From NCBI GenBank assembly GCA_009779195.1, contig WRET01000006.1, positions 1 through 64,000 on the forward strand: a stretch of 64,000 bases of DNA, read 5' to 3'. The translations under genes and the position numbers were made by a program. Shown one piece after another: positions 8,431-17,838 of the stretch; the stretch's first letter is position 1, and each line of letters begins with the position of its first letter. The notes under the pieces were generated by a model. The model did not search any database. It saw nothing but the letters and a program-made list of their open reading frames with translations, and was not told the origin of the DNA. Source of the stretch: Micrococcales bacterium. GTDB lineage: Bacteria; Actinomycetota; Actinomycetes; Actinomycetales; Cellulomonadaceae.

Positions 8431-11400
8431 GGGCTCATCCCCGCGTCGGCGGGGAGCACACCATGCCGCGCACCTCGACCTGGCGGACCCCGGGCTCATC
8501 CCCGCGTTGGCAGGGGCACGCCACCCCGCTGCGCTCAGGCACCAAGTACACGGGCTCATCCCCGCGTTGGCGGGGAGCACGACGTGAAACGTCTGAACAT
8601 AGCCGACGTCGCGGGCTCATCCCCGCGTTGGCGGAGCACGGGTGTCTCCGGATGGCACCAGCGAGCTCGGTGGGCTCATCCCCGCGTTGGCGGGGAGCAC
8701 GGGATGATCGTCTACCGAACCGACCTCGCCCAGGGCTCATCCCCGCGTTGGCGGGGAGCACCGGGTGCTGCGGGCACAGGGCTACGGAGACGAGGGCTCA
8801 TCCCCGCGTTGGCGGGGAGCACTAACGTGTCCCAGTCGGCGGACCACATGAGCTGGGCTCATCCCCGCGTTGGCGGGGAGCACGACCGACCAGAGCGGTG
8901 GCCTGTGATGGGGGTGGGCTCATCCCCGCGTTGGCGGGGAGCACATGGACGGGTCGACGATGAAGGCCCGCCAGGTGGGCTCATCCCCGCGTTGGCGGGG
9001 AGCACACGGACCGGGAGTGGTGGCAGGCGCAACTGTCGGGCTCATCCCCGCGTTGGCGGGGAGCACCCAGCTCCTGTCTGGGTCAGGTCCCAGGTCCGGG
9101 GCTCATCCCCGCGTTGGCGGGGAGCACCCTCACAAGACGGAGCAGGTCACAGTGACGGTGGGCTCATCCCCGCGTTGGCGGGGAGCACCGCCGCACTGGT
9201 GCACCGCCGTGGTGGTGGGCGGGCTCATCCCCGCGTTGGCGGGGAGCACGACACTTTCTCCGCCGTGCTGAACGGGACGATGGGCTCATCCCCGCGTTGG
9301 CGGGGAGCACCGTACGGCTCGGTGCACGCGCTGGGCTACGGTGGGCTCATCCCCGCGTTGGCGGGGAGCACCGCGCCCACCATGCAAGACGCTTCAGTCG
9401 AGCTGGGGCTCATCCCCGCGTTGGCGGGGAGCACAACCTGGTCATGGATGCCGAGGACGAGGCTGGGGGCTCATCCCCGCGTTGGCGGGGAGCACAAGGT
9501 TTTGTGGCAGTGGTGCACATGGTCGGAGGGCTCATCCCCGCGTTGGCGGGGAGCACTCGGCCGACCACGCGCGCAAGTGCGTGCAGTAGGGCTCATCCCC
9601 GCGTTGGCGGGGAGCACGAGGTGGTCACCGAGGCCTCGGCCACGTACCAGGGCTCATCCCCGCGTTGGCGGGGAGCACTGATGGCCTGGACTGGGTGATC
9701 GTGTACGACGGGGCTCATCCCCGCGTTGGCGGGGAGCACACCTGACCAGCTCCCATGCCTTGACGACGGCGTCGGCTCATCCCCGCGTTGGCGGGGAGCA
9801 CGGGACAGACTCTGCGATCCGCAGACCCACGGAGGGCTCATCCCCGCGTTGGCGGGGAGCACTGGCGGCCAGAGAAGAACGGCGATTTTGGGACGGGCTC
9901 ATCCCCGCGTTGGCGGGGAGCACGTGGTCGCGCAGGCCGGTGGGCATGGGTCCGGTGGTGGTGCGTTGTGCGCGTTCTCGGGCTCATCCCCGCGTTGGCG
10001 GGGAGCACGTCACAACGCAACCGCGTCGGCCCCGCTGGCGGGGCTCATCCCCGCGTTGGCGGGGAGCACGATCTGTTGGTAGGTGGCTCCGGCTTTGCGG
10101 AGGGCTCATCCCCGCGTTGGCGGGGAGCACGCTGGGCCTTGGTCGTCGTCTGTCACGGCAACGGGCTCATCCCCGCGTTGGCGGGGAGCACCTCAGGAAG
10201 GCGGCACGACGGGTCAGCGGTCAGGGCTCATCCCCGCGTTGGCGGGGAGCACGGCCGATCCTGACTGTGGCCTGTGCTGGCATGGGGCTCATCCCCGCGT
10301 TGGCGGGGAGCACCGTTGTCGTTGACCTGCACGAACATGCGCATCGGGCTCATCCCCGCGTTGGCGGGGAGCACGCCAGCGGCGAGTGGAAAGACGGCCA
10401 GGCCCTGGGCTCATCCCCGCGTTGGCGGGGAGCACCTTCATGGTTGTGCTGAAACAAGCCTGGTCACGGGCTCATCCCCGCGTTGGCGGGGAGCACTCGC
10501 GCGCCAAGGTCACCCGCGCCCTCGAAGCGGGCTCATCCCCGCGTTGGCGGGGAGCACACTGTGATCTGCGTGGTCATTTCATGGCCTCCGGGCTCATCCC
10601 CGCGTTGGCGGGGAGCACTTCTCCCGTCTCACTCTTCGACGAGCACGTCAGGGCTCATCCCCGCGTTGGCGGGGAGCACCGGGTGTACGCGTCTAACTCA
10701 TTGCCTGCGCAGGGCTCATCCCCGCGTTGGCGGGGAGCACTCTTTGGCCAAGACCCTGCCGGGTCCGTCGGGGGGCTCATCCCCGCGTTGGCGGGGAGCA
10801 CTTGATGGCACGGACGCGGCGGTGGCCGCGGGTGGGCTCATCCCCGCGTTGGCGGGGAGCACACGCGAGATGCTATAGTTTGGTTTCAGCTGTGGGGCTC
10901 ATCCCCGCGTTGGCGGGGAGCACGTCGACTCCGGTGCGAAGATCGCCACAGCAGGGGGCTCATCCCCGCGTTGGCGGGGAGCACTACTCCTCGGGGACCG
11001 GGCACGCCCACGACCGGGGCTCATCCCCGCGTTGGCGGGGAGCACCCCGAAGCTCCGGGTACCTACCGCCTTGTGCGGGGCTCATCCCCGCGTTGGCGGG
11101 GAGCACGGTTCGGGGGCAGCTGAACAGATCTTCATCAAGGGCTCATCCCCGCGTTGGCGGGGAGCACCCCGACGACCTGGCCAACCTGCGGTACATGTCG
11201 GGCTCATCCCCGCGTTGGCGGGGAGCACATTCCCAGCTTGGTCGTTGGCATTGTTTTCTCCGGCTCATCCCCGCGTTGGCGGGGAGCACATGCCCGACCG
11301 GGCCAAGATCCCGGTCAGACAGGGCTCATCCCCGCGTTGGCGGGGAGCACGTCCGATCATCCGCCAGTCGTTCTGGGGACTCGGGCTCATCCCCGCGTTG

Positions 11401-11716
11401 GCGGGGAGCACTGACGAGATAGACGACCAGATCTGCCCTGCTTTGGCTCATCCCCGCGTTGGCGGGGAGCACCCTGGCATCGGGATGGTGAACTCGAGCG
11501 CCCTGGGCTCATCCCCGCGTTGGCGGGGAGCACAACGCAGGTCCAGCGATAGAGAAGACGACGGCGGGCTCATCCCCGCGTTGGCGGGGAGCACGTGCTT
11601 GTGCTGGCTCCTGGCGTCTGAGCTGGGGGCTCATCCCCGCGTTGGCGGGGAGCACCGCCAGGGAAGCAGGAGGTCTCCGGTGACTGACGGCTCATCCCCG
11701 CGTTGGCGGGGAGCAC
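8431..11716 (-). CRISPR. Type I-E CRISPR array: 54 repeats, 53 spacers
   Basis: The repeats are 29 bases; on the given strand they begin GGGCTCATCCCCGCG and end GGCGGGGAGCAC. The complement (GTGCTCCCCGCC...) resembles known type I-E repeats, so the array is transcribed leftward from next to cas2. Spacers are nearly all 32 bases (period 61). Exceptions are 33 (9740-9772), 34 (9372-9405) and 56 bases (9924-9979). Repeats at 8431 (T to C), 8492 (28 nt, altered 3' half) and 8613 (27 nt, two G lost) are worn, marking the old, leader-distal end. A few repeats start with C or T instead of G (9773, 11261, 11444, 11688). The stem CCCCGC/GCGGGG is the Cas6e hairpin. Confidence 0.99.
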
Positions 11717-11768
11717 ACTTGCTGACCTCGAATGATACAGCGGTGGAGGCGGAACTGCGATCACTTTC
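11717..11768 (-). promoter_or_regulatory. CRISPR leader (short)
   Basis: Only 52 bases separate the first repeat (11688-11716) from the cas2 stop codon at 11771-11769. Read on the minus strand it holds a TATCAT box that could serve as -10. The functional leader and array promoter may extend into the 3' end of cas2. Confidence 0.6.
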
Positions 11769-12116
11769 CTACTTTGTGCGACGGGCGCGGCGAACCTGAG
11801 AGGCTTTGCTCCAGCCTGGTCTGAGGGCTGGGGTGCGATCGGGGTCGGCCGGGCGACGCATCAGCCAGATGCCGTCGAAGTCCTCGGGGAGCCAGTCATG
11901 GCGGTGGAAGCGGTACTCGAGTCCTTGTTCGTTGTTCGACGGGTGGACCATGATCGCCTTGCCGTCTTTACACAGTTCCAGGACTCGGAGCCACATCAAC
12001 TCGCGGACTCGGGTGGTGACTTGGCCCACGAAGACGCCTGGGCTGATCTCCATGAGCCACCGTGTCAGGTGCCCGCGCAGGCCCGCCGGGCATGCGGTCA
12101 GGACGAGGACTACCAC
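11769..12116 (-). CDS. cas2: CRISPR-associated endoribonuclease Cas2e
   Basis: This is the partner of Cas1 in spacer acquisition. It is 115 residues, read from GTG 12116 (VVVLVLTACPAGLRG...), which overlaps the cas1 stop; the frame is open further upstream but that part is antisense-like. The Cas2e core is clear: a beta strand, PAGLRGHLTRW, SPGVFVGQVTTRVRELMW, and EYRFHRHDWLPEDFDGIWL. The last ~25 residues (PADPDRTPALRPGW...RRTK) exceed the usual length and are basic. It is the last gene of the cas operon, next to the leader. Confidence 0.9.
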   Translation of the reverse strand: MVVLVLTACPAGLRGHLTRWLMEISPGVFVGQVTTRVRELMWLRVLELCKDGKAIMVHPSNNEQGLEYRFHRHDWLPEDFDGIWLMRRPADPDRTPALRPGWSKASQVRRARRTK

Positions 12117-13063
12117 CCGAGGTCTGCCTCTGTCGTGCCGTACGAGGTTCCGCTTGCCACGGTCCGGGTTCCGCTGTCCCACAGGTGGACGACGTTCCAC
12201 TCCTGCTCAGCATCGTCTTGATCAGGAAGCAACAATCGTCTGATGTCGCGGGTACAACGTTCCAGGAGCCGTCCGTCCTTTACGGCGTCGCGTACCGCCC
12301 TGCGGGTCTCGGCTGGAACGTCATCGACATCGGCGGCTGCGATGTCGAACGCGATCGGAATAGCGATCTCTGCTTTGTAGAGGTCAGCAATGTCAAAAAC
12401 GAAAGAGCGCGCGTGGCCGGTGTGGATGATGCCAAGCCCTGGGGAGCAGCCGAGTGCCACGATCACCGCATGTGTGATGCCATACAGGCAGGTCGTCGCT
12501 GCCGACAGCGCTTGGTTGACGGCGCTGCTGCCAGCGAAGTCGGCGGTGTCGTAGTCGCGTCGTGACCAGGCCACGCCGGTGCGGTCGGCGTGCTCGCGGT
12601 AGAGCCGACGGACGCGGGCACCCTCCCGGCCGCGGAGCTGTTGCATGGTGGCGCGAGTGACCTCTTCGGATGGAAAGCGCATCGCGTACATCGCCCTTGC
12701 GACCTGCAGGCGCGTGGACTGGTTGGAGACGGCTGCCGCTTGTGCCTGCAACAGTTGGCTGGACTGCGACAGCCCTCGCCCGTGTGCGTAGTAGCGGACA
12801 CCGCGCTCGCCGACCCATACGGCGGTGGCTCCGCTCTCGGCGAGCAGGACCATCGCCTGGTGGGTCACGTTCGTTCCCGGCCCGAGGAGCAGCGCCCCCA
12901 AGGTCGCCGCCGGGATGTGGACGACCCCTCGTTCGTCGGTCGCAGTCACGGCGTTGCCGTCTCGGTGCACGACGCAACGCTCGAGATACACGAAACTCAG
13001 CCGGTCCTGGGCCCGGACCAGCGCAGAGATGTCGACCGGTCTCGGGCCCGGGATCTGGTTCAT
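12110..13063 (-). CDS. cas1: CRISPR-associated integrase Cas1e
   Basis: The spacer integrase is 317 residues. Metal-binding residues expected from E. coli Cas1 are present: Glu147 in RGREGARVRRLY, His214 in IIHTGHARS, and Asp224/Asp227 in FDIADLYK. The start ATG overlaps the cas6e stop by 4 bases (ATGA), so translation is coupled. Function is spacer insertion at the leader-repeat junction together with Cas2e. Confidence 0.97.
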   Translation of the reverse strand: MNQIPGPRPVDISALVRAQDRLSFVYLERCVVHRDGNAVTATDERGVVHIPAATLGALLLGPGTNVTHQAMVLLAESGATAVWVGERGVRYYAHGRGLSQSSQLLQAQAAAVSNQSTRLQVARAMYAMRFPSEEVTRATMQQLRGREGARVRRLYREHADRTGVAWSRRDYDTADFAGSSAVNQALSAATTCLYGITHAVIVALGCSPGLGIIHTGHARSFVFDIADLYKAEIAIPIAFDIAAADVDDVPAETRRAVRDAVKDGRLLERCTRDIRRLLLPDQDDAEQEWNVVHLWDSGTRTVASGTSYGTTEADLGW

Positions 13064-13710
13064 CGCACCGGTGCCAACGTGATGAGCCCGCAGCCGTAGC
13101 CTTTGGCCCGTCCGACGCCACTGGTGAGTGAGCGCCGCAGAGCATCGGGGTCGGTGACTTGGAGCACCCCGTCAAACGTCGCCATGCTCAGCGTGACGCT
13201 GCCCGCGGTGTCAGGTCCCCGGCGGGAGAACGTGACATGGCGACGGCCGGTCACCTCTGCCGTGACCAGGCTGAAGCCCCAGGTTTCGCTGCGTGAGCCT
13301 AGCCAGTCCTCCTGCTGGGAGACCGTGACATGCCCATGACGTTTCCCGCGTTCTCCTGGGACCCGTTCGTTACGGACGGGGTTTGCCGTCAACCGGAACA
13401 CCCACTCTTGGCCGGCGGCAAGCCGGTCGTGCATCTGTGCCGTGGAAACGGTGCGCCAGTGCTGCGGAGCCGTCGGCCACCCCGCCTGCTCGACGATGTG
13501 GGTCAGGTCAGGCTCCGCTGGGCTGCTCACGTAGAGCGTGATCGACGCCTGGGCCTGGTCGACCCGCCAGAGAACGCGACCAGCGGGACCGCCAAGTGTG
13601 GAGCCCGGCGGGAAGCCGTGCAGCACCGCAGCATGGAGCCGTTGCGGGGATGCCAGCAGGTGACGGGTGCCACGCCGGGCGGGGTTCAGGTGCATCTGGG
13701 TGAGGAACAT
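13060..13710 (-). CDS. cas6e: CRISPR RNA endoribonuclease Cas6e (CasE)
   Basis: This enzyme cuts the array transcript within each repeat and stays bound to the crRNA 3' hairpin as a Cascade subunit. It opens MFLTQMHLNP and ends with the glycine-rich RNA-binding loop GVGRAKGYGCGLITLAP. The N-terminal His-containing helix (GTRHLLASPQRLHAAVLHGF) carries the expected catalytic histidine region. ATG 13710 is chosen over GTG 13713 because GGAGG sits 6 bases before it. The length of 216 residues is normal. Confidence 0.95.
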   Translation of the reverse strand: MFLTQMHLNPARRGTRHLLASPQRLHAAVLHGFPPGSTLGGPAGRVLWRVDQAQASITLYVSSPAEPDLTHIVEQAGWPTAPQHWRTVSTAQMHDRLAAGQEWVFRLTANPVRNERVPGERGKRHGHVTVSQQEDWLGSRSETWGFSLVTAEVTGRRHVTFSRRGPDTAGSVTLSMATFDGVLQVTDPDALRRSLTSGVGRAKGYGCGLITLAPVR

Positions 13711-14411
13711 CACGCACCTCCATACGCGGCGAGGAAATCGGGAGCAGGCGGGGCGAGGTCGTTGTTGACCCGGATCGGCTCAGGACGGACGACATCGCGC
13801 CACCCATAGACGCGACGCGTCGGGTCGTAACTGACAGGGAGGTCGCGGACGGTCTCCGTCAGGGGGGTCCCAGGTTCGGCATCGAGCACCAACTCGAGGT
13901 CGACGGTGCTCCCTTGTTGGCGCTGGTACCAGAGAGCCGCCTGCCACTCGGCGCCGCGCAGGACGCTGTCGAGACTGCCCTCGTGGACTCCCAGGGTGAT
14001 CTGTCCCATCGGGGGGCACGCCCGTCGACCCAGGTACAGCGGGAAACTTGGAGCCTGGATCGCCTCGTCCAGGGCTTCCATCAACGACCGGTCGCCTTCC
14101 ACCGCCGCGACAAACACAGCATCCGAAAGGTAGTAGCGATAGGACAGGGGCATGGCTTCGTGCTTGGTGCCAGTCCGGCGGATCGCGTTTTGGAAATCCC
14201 GCTCGATCCGCCCGCGCTGGTCGACCCGCACACCGAAGGACAGGGCTGCGAGGTCTTCGATCGGGTCGGTGCGCCGACGTCCTTGGGCCGCGGCGAGCAG
14301 ACCGATGACCCCGCTCTTGGTTGGCTCGGTCCTGGTGTGGCGCTTGGCGAAACGGCTCGAGTCCCCCCACGCCTGCAAGGGGCCAGCCAGGCGGAGCAGG
14401 AGAACACTCAC
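13710..14411 (-). CDS. cas5e: Cascade subunit Cas5e (CasD)
   Basis: Cas5e caps the 5' handle of the crRNA in Cascade. The product is 233 residues with the diagnostic opening LLLRLAGPLQAWGDSSRF and the TKSGVIGLLAAA loop, then YYLSDAVFVAAVEG and LYLGRRACPP. The GTG start overlaps the cas7e stop by 4 bases (GTGA), and the last base of its stop codon coincides with the first base of cas6e. Confidence 0.96.
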   Translation of the reverse strand: MSVLLLRLAGPLQAWGDSSRFAKRHTRTEPTKSGVIGLLAAAQGRRRTDPIEDLAALSFGVRVDQRGRIERDFQNAIRRTGTKHEAMPLSYRYYLSDAVFVAAVEGDRSLMEALDEAIQAPSFPLYLGRRACPPMGQITLGVHEGSLDSVLRGAEWQAALWYQRQQGSTVDLELVLDAEPGTPLTETVRDLPVSYDPTRRVYGWRDVVRPEPIRVNNDLAPPAPDFLAAYGGA

Positions 14412-15556
14412 ACCGACTCCTGCAAGGCTGCCACAGCATCACGGCCGACCTGTGCCACCAGGGCATCCAGGCCGAGAGCCTCACCTGTTCCGGCAAGTGC
14501 GTCGGCGACACGAGAACCGACTGCGAGCAGGTAGGCAGCTGTCGGGGTGTTTCCGTACGCGTCATCGATCTCTTGGGCCTTTTGTGCCAGGCGGGCGGCG
14601 GACTGCACGGAGATAGATTCGTCCGGTTTCGTGGTGACTGGCTCTTCGAATGCGCCCACGAGGTTGACAGGGCGACGGGTACGGACCTGCACCAGGGCGG
14701 CCTCGGGCAGTGTGCTGTTCGCGAAGGTGTTCTGCTTTCCGGTCGGCATGCTGACGACGAAGGAGCGGAGGAACGCTTCGACAGCCCGGCCTGTGGTCTC
14801 CACATCGCCCAGGTTCTCTGCGAGCTGGTCGAGGTTGATGGTCGCGTACCGGTAGAGAGTGCTCGAGTTGAACTCAAGCCACCCGATCATCCCGGCACCT
14901 GCGTCCTCGTCGTCTGGCTTGGCGTCGTCAACCGCCGTGAAGTAGTCGTACTCGGTCTCCACAGCGTGGGTGCTGATCGCATGGGCGACCTGTACTGAGG
15001 CGTCGACGTTGTACGCGACGTCGTCGGCAACCATCCGGCCGAACAGGGCGACCTCGATGCCGTTGCCGTCCTTGAGCGCGTTCTTGGCCGCAGCTTTGTC
15101 GATCGTGGTTCCGTCACGCCCGGTGAGGGCCAATGCGGCGAGGCGGTCAAGTTGTTGGTTGCTGATGAAGATGAGGTACTGGCTCAGCTCGGCGTCGGCG
15201 GTGTCCGCAGTCTCGTCGTTCTTCTTGCCCCGTTTGGGTTTCTCGAACGTGATACGTGAGGCCGCTGTCATGACAGCCTTCCCCAGGGTGAGTGCTTCGT
15301 CTGGGGTGAGAGAGCCGTCGAGACGCTGGATCCGTTCGACCAGGTCGACCATGATCCGCCGGGTACGGATGCCGCGTTCGGACTCGTCGAGGTAGGTTGC
15401 AAAATCGCGTCGCGTCGCACGCTTCCATGCCTGAGAGCTAACACGTGCTCGGCGAACCCCGCCGAAGACAGCGCTCTTCGGGCTGCCGGTGTCATCGCGG
15501 TTGATATTGCTGGACGGGACGGTCTGCAGAAGGTGCATGTCGATGAAGGTGGTCAT
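14408..15556 (-). CDS. cas7e: Cascade backbone subunit Cas7e (Cse4/CasC)
   Basis: Six copies of this protein line the crRNA in Cascade. The 382-residue product opens FIDMHLLQTVPSSNINRDD and continues with SPKSAVFGGVRRARVSSQAWKR, the classic Cas7e signature. Later features include AYNVDASVQVAHAISTHAV and GKQNTFANSTLPEAALVQVR. The ATGA overlap with the upstream cse2 frame shows translational coupling. Confidence 0.97.
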   Translation of the reverse strand: MTTFIDMHLLQTVPSSNINRDDTGSPKSAVFGGVRRARVSSQAWKRATRRDFATYLDESERGIRTRRIMVDLVERIQRLDGSLTPDEALTLGKAVMTAASRITFEKPKRGKKNDETADTADAELSQYLIFISNQQLDRLAALALTGRDGTTIDKAAAKNALKDGNGIEVALFGRMVADDVAYNVDASVQVAHAISTHAVETEYDYFTAVDDAKPDDEDAGAGMIGWLEFNSSTLYRYATINLDQLAENLGDVETTGRAVEAFLRSFVVSMPTGKQNTFANSTLPEAALVQVRTRRPVNLVGAFEEPVTTKPDESISVQSAARLAQKAQEIDDAYGNTPTAAYLLAVGSRVADALAGTGEALGLDALVAQVGRDAVAALQESV

Positions 15557-16191
15557 TCCTGGTCTCCTGTCTGGGTGGTGTCGTCCGTGGGTTCAGTACC
15601 GCGGACCGGTCGGTGAAAATCGCGTGTCCACTGCATCCGTACACCGTGCAGGGTGGTGGGGTTCTGGACGAAGTACAGATCGCGAGCGAGCGCACCATAA
15701 TCGAGCGGGATCTGTGCGCTGCGGAGCTGGCTGACCAACCCGCGAAGGTGCTGGAGCGCAGCCGTGAAATCTGCTGACCTGGTCAGCGCCCGGAATCGGC
15801 GCTCAACCCCCTGGCCCTCGATGGTCTTGAGACGGGCAACAGCCCTCCCGAGGCTGTGCTCGCGGCCTGGTCGGTGCATCTGCTGGTCACGACGTGACTG
15901 TTGGTGCGTGGCGAACAGCGTGAGCGCTCCCACGACGGCAAGCTCGGCACGGGACGGTTCGTCGCGGTCCCAGACCAGTGCTTCGGGAATCTGCTCAAAG
16001 ACCTCCCACGTGTCTGGGTGCAGGTGTGGGCTGGTTGGCACGACCCGTCGCAGACGGGCCAAGGTTGCCACGGCGGTGGGGTCGTCGGCTCGGTAGCGGC
16101 GTTGTAACTCCGTGGCACGTCGGTGGACGTAGTCCGCGAGTGTGTCCGGAGTACGGCCTGCCTTGCCTTTTGTTGCTTCGGTGGCAGTCAT
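15553..16191 (-). CDS. cse2: Cascade small subunit Cse2 (CasB), internal start in the cse1 frame
   Basis: Cse2 dimers stabilise the R-loop in Cascade. Read from ATG 16191 it is 212 residues with the helical Cse2 pattern (LADYVHRRATELQRRY, LATLARLRRVV, ALTLFATHQQS, SLGRAVARLKT, FRALTRSADF, LRGLVSQLRS, LDYGALARDLY). GAGGAAGG lies 9 bases before this ATG, so independent initiation is plausible. The same frame is nevertheless open upstream through cse1 with no stop codon. Confidence 0.88.
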   Translation of the reverse strand: MTATEATKGKAGRTPDTLADYVHRRATELQRRYRADDPTAVATLARLRRVVPTSPHLHPDTWEVFEQIPEALVWDRDEPSRAELAVVGALTLFATHQQSRRDQQMHRPGREHSLGRAVARLKTIEGQGVERRFRALTRSADFTAALQHLRGLVSQLRSAQIPLDYGALARDLYFVQNPTTLHGVRMQWTRDFHRPVRGTEPTDDTTQTGDQE

Positions 16192-17838
16192 TCCATATGA
16201 CCTTCCTCTTGACTCAAATATCGATGTGAATGTCTTGCGCAACTGACTGTCGAAGTTATTTTCCGCGTCAGCGGCATCGAGGTAGACGGTCCTGCGCTGG
16301 GGGTCGTCGACCCCAGGGCCGACGACCGAGCCCCGGGAAACTTCGCGGCCGACCCACGCCACCGGTCCGGCGTTGCATACCAGGTCACGAGCCACCGCGA
16401 TGACGGTGTCGCACACCTGCCGCTGCCAACGGGGGCGTTCCACGTCTCGATCAGTCTGGGAGTTCAGTCCGCGCAGCCATGTGCGGTACGGGACGTCCAG
16501 TGCCTCGTACCCGCGTTCCCGGGCAGAGGCCCGGGCTGCTCCGAGCGTGTCACCAGAAGCTCCCGAGACTTCCGCCAGTTCGGCAGCAAGTGTCCCGAGG
16601 AACCGCACCGCGGTATCGACGTCAGCGACTGCGTCGACGGCAAGTGCGCCGAGCGCAGGATCACTCAGGGTGGCGACACACACAGGCAGGACATCGTCGG
16701 TGATGTCGTCGATCACAGAACTCTGCGACCCATACTGCACACCAACAGCACGCATTCGCACAGGGGTGTCCTCGGGCAGTTCGCCGTCATTCTTCAGTTG
16801 TGCGAGCCAGTTGAGCCAACGTCCTACGCGGCCGGTGGCTGCGGCGTCTCCTGCCAGGAGAAGCCCGTCCAACCCGCGCCAGACCGCTCGATCGGGCAGA
16901 TGGGCCCGTGGCATGAACACGTCCTCGGTCGTGCCGAGGTTTCTCATTTGCTGCTCGCTGCGGCGCCATCCCGTCATGAACTCCTCATGGAACCTGTTGC
17001 GTGGGTGCAGGGGGTCGCCGTTGGCGATCAAGACGCCAGTGGCCTGGGTGCCGTCGTGTCCGATCCGGACACGACGGCTCTGCCAGGTCGCGAGATCCGC
17101 CGGACCTGCCGGGAAGGTGCGTTCATCGACAGCAGCGGTGTGGGGTGGACGTTCCCAGGCTGGCAGGTCGGTAGCAGGGTCGGAATCACCTGTGCCGACC
17201 GGCAGGTTGAGCAGCAGCGTCTGGAACAGATTCTCGCCCTCGACGATCACGAGCCCGAGCCATCCGCACCAGGCAACACCGATGGGGTATCCCTTGCCCC
17301 CTTTGACACGGTTGTCGCCAACTGCCCCGGACTTGATCCCTGATGGGTCGAATGCCTGGCAGTGCACCAGCCAACGTGCCGATTCTGCCAGGGTCATCGA
17401 CTCCAGTGCCGGCCCGGCCCGTGTCGTGAAGTACTGATGGCCGGCGGGGACGTCTGCAACGAGCCGCGTCAACTCGGTCAGTTCCCCCTTGGTGGTGTGG
17501 AGGTGGGCTACCTGGTAGAACGGCGTCCGAGCGTGGAGTAGGTCGAACCGGTCGCGGTGGCGCTCCAGGTAGGCGGTGAGCGGGGCCTTGTCGAAATGCC
17601 CGTTCCGCCACAGATTGCCCCACGCCTCGGTGCCGCGCAGTTGTTGGTGGCTGCGGCGCAGGATAGCCAAGAGCAAACGAAGAATCGCGACGTCCTGGGT
17701 CGCCAGTTCCCCAGCGATGGCCCGGATCTCGTGGGCTCGGGCGAAGACGTTGAGCAGCGAGAGTTCGGTCAGCTCGCCGGTACACAGCCGAACCTGGGCC
17801 CACGGCGCGTTCGTCAGGTCAAAACTCGCGTCACTCAT
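15553..17838 (-). CDS. cse1: Cascade large subunit Cse1 (CasA), in frame with Cse2
   Basis: Cse1 recognises the PAM and recruits Cas3. The Cse1 part is residues 1-549 (17838-16192): FDLTNAPWAQVRLCTGELTE at the start, HFDKAPLTAYLERH, the GGKGYPIG loop, and a C-terminal helical bundle ending NNFDSQLRKTFTSIF. No stop separates it from Cse2: the frame runs ...ESRGRSYG directly into MTATEATKGK, giving a 761-residue open frame. Shifting one base would end Cse1 at a TGA overlapping the Cse2 ATG, the normal layout, so the fusion may come from a single indel. The start has GAGGAGAAG ahead of it and overlaps the cas3 stop (TGATG). Confidence 0.9.
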   Translation of the reverse strand: MSDASFDLTNAPWAQVRLCTGELTELSLLNVFARAHEIRAIAGELATQDVAILRLLLAILRRSHQQLRGTEAWGNLWRNGHFDKAPLTAYLERHRDRFDLLHARTPFYQVAHLHTTKGELTELTRLVADVPAGHQYFTTRAGPALESMTLAESARWLVHCQAFDPSGIKSGAVGDNRVKGGKGYPIGVAWCGWLGLVIVEGENLFQTLLLNLPVGTGDSDPATDLPAWERPPHTAAVDERTFPAGPADLATWQSRRVRIGHDGTQATGVLIANGDPLHPRNRFHEEFMTGWRRSEQQMRNLGTTEDVFMPRAHLPDRAVWRGLDGLLLAGDAAATGRVGRWLNWLAQLKNDGELPEDTPVRMRAVGVQYGSQSSVIDDITDDVLPVCVATLSDPALGALAVDAVADVDTAVRFLGTLAAELAEVSGASGDTLGAARASARERGYEALDVPYRTWLRGLNSQTDRDVERPRWQRQVCDTVIAVARDLVCNAGPVAWVGREVSRGSVVGPGVDDPQRRTVYLDAADAENNFDSQLRKTFTSIFESRGRSYGMTATEATKGKAGRTPDTLADYVHRRATELQRRYRADDPTAVATLARLRRVVPTSPHLHPDTWEVFEQIPEALVWDRDEPSRAELAVVGALTLFATHQQSRRDQQMHRPGREHSLGRAVARLKTIEGQGVERRFRALTRSADFTAALQHLRGLVSQLRSAQIPLDYGALARDLYFVQNPTTLHGVRMQWTRDFHRPVRGTEPTDDTTQTGDQE

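Noticed and set aside
9924..9979. A small gene or insertion inside the array
   Set aside because: Fifty-six bases with no inverted ends or target duplication; a long spacer is the simplest reading.
8393..11799. Many long open frames across the CRISPR array on both strands (peptides such as AHPRVGGEH, GLIPALAGST, GSSPRWRGA)
   Set aside because: They are translations of the CRISPR repeats in the different frames; the 61-base period explains them fully.
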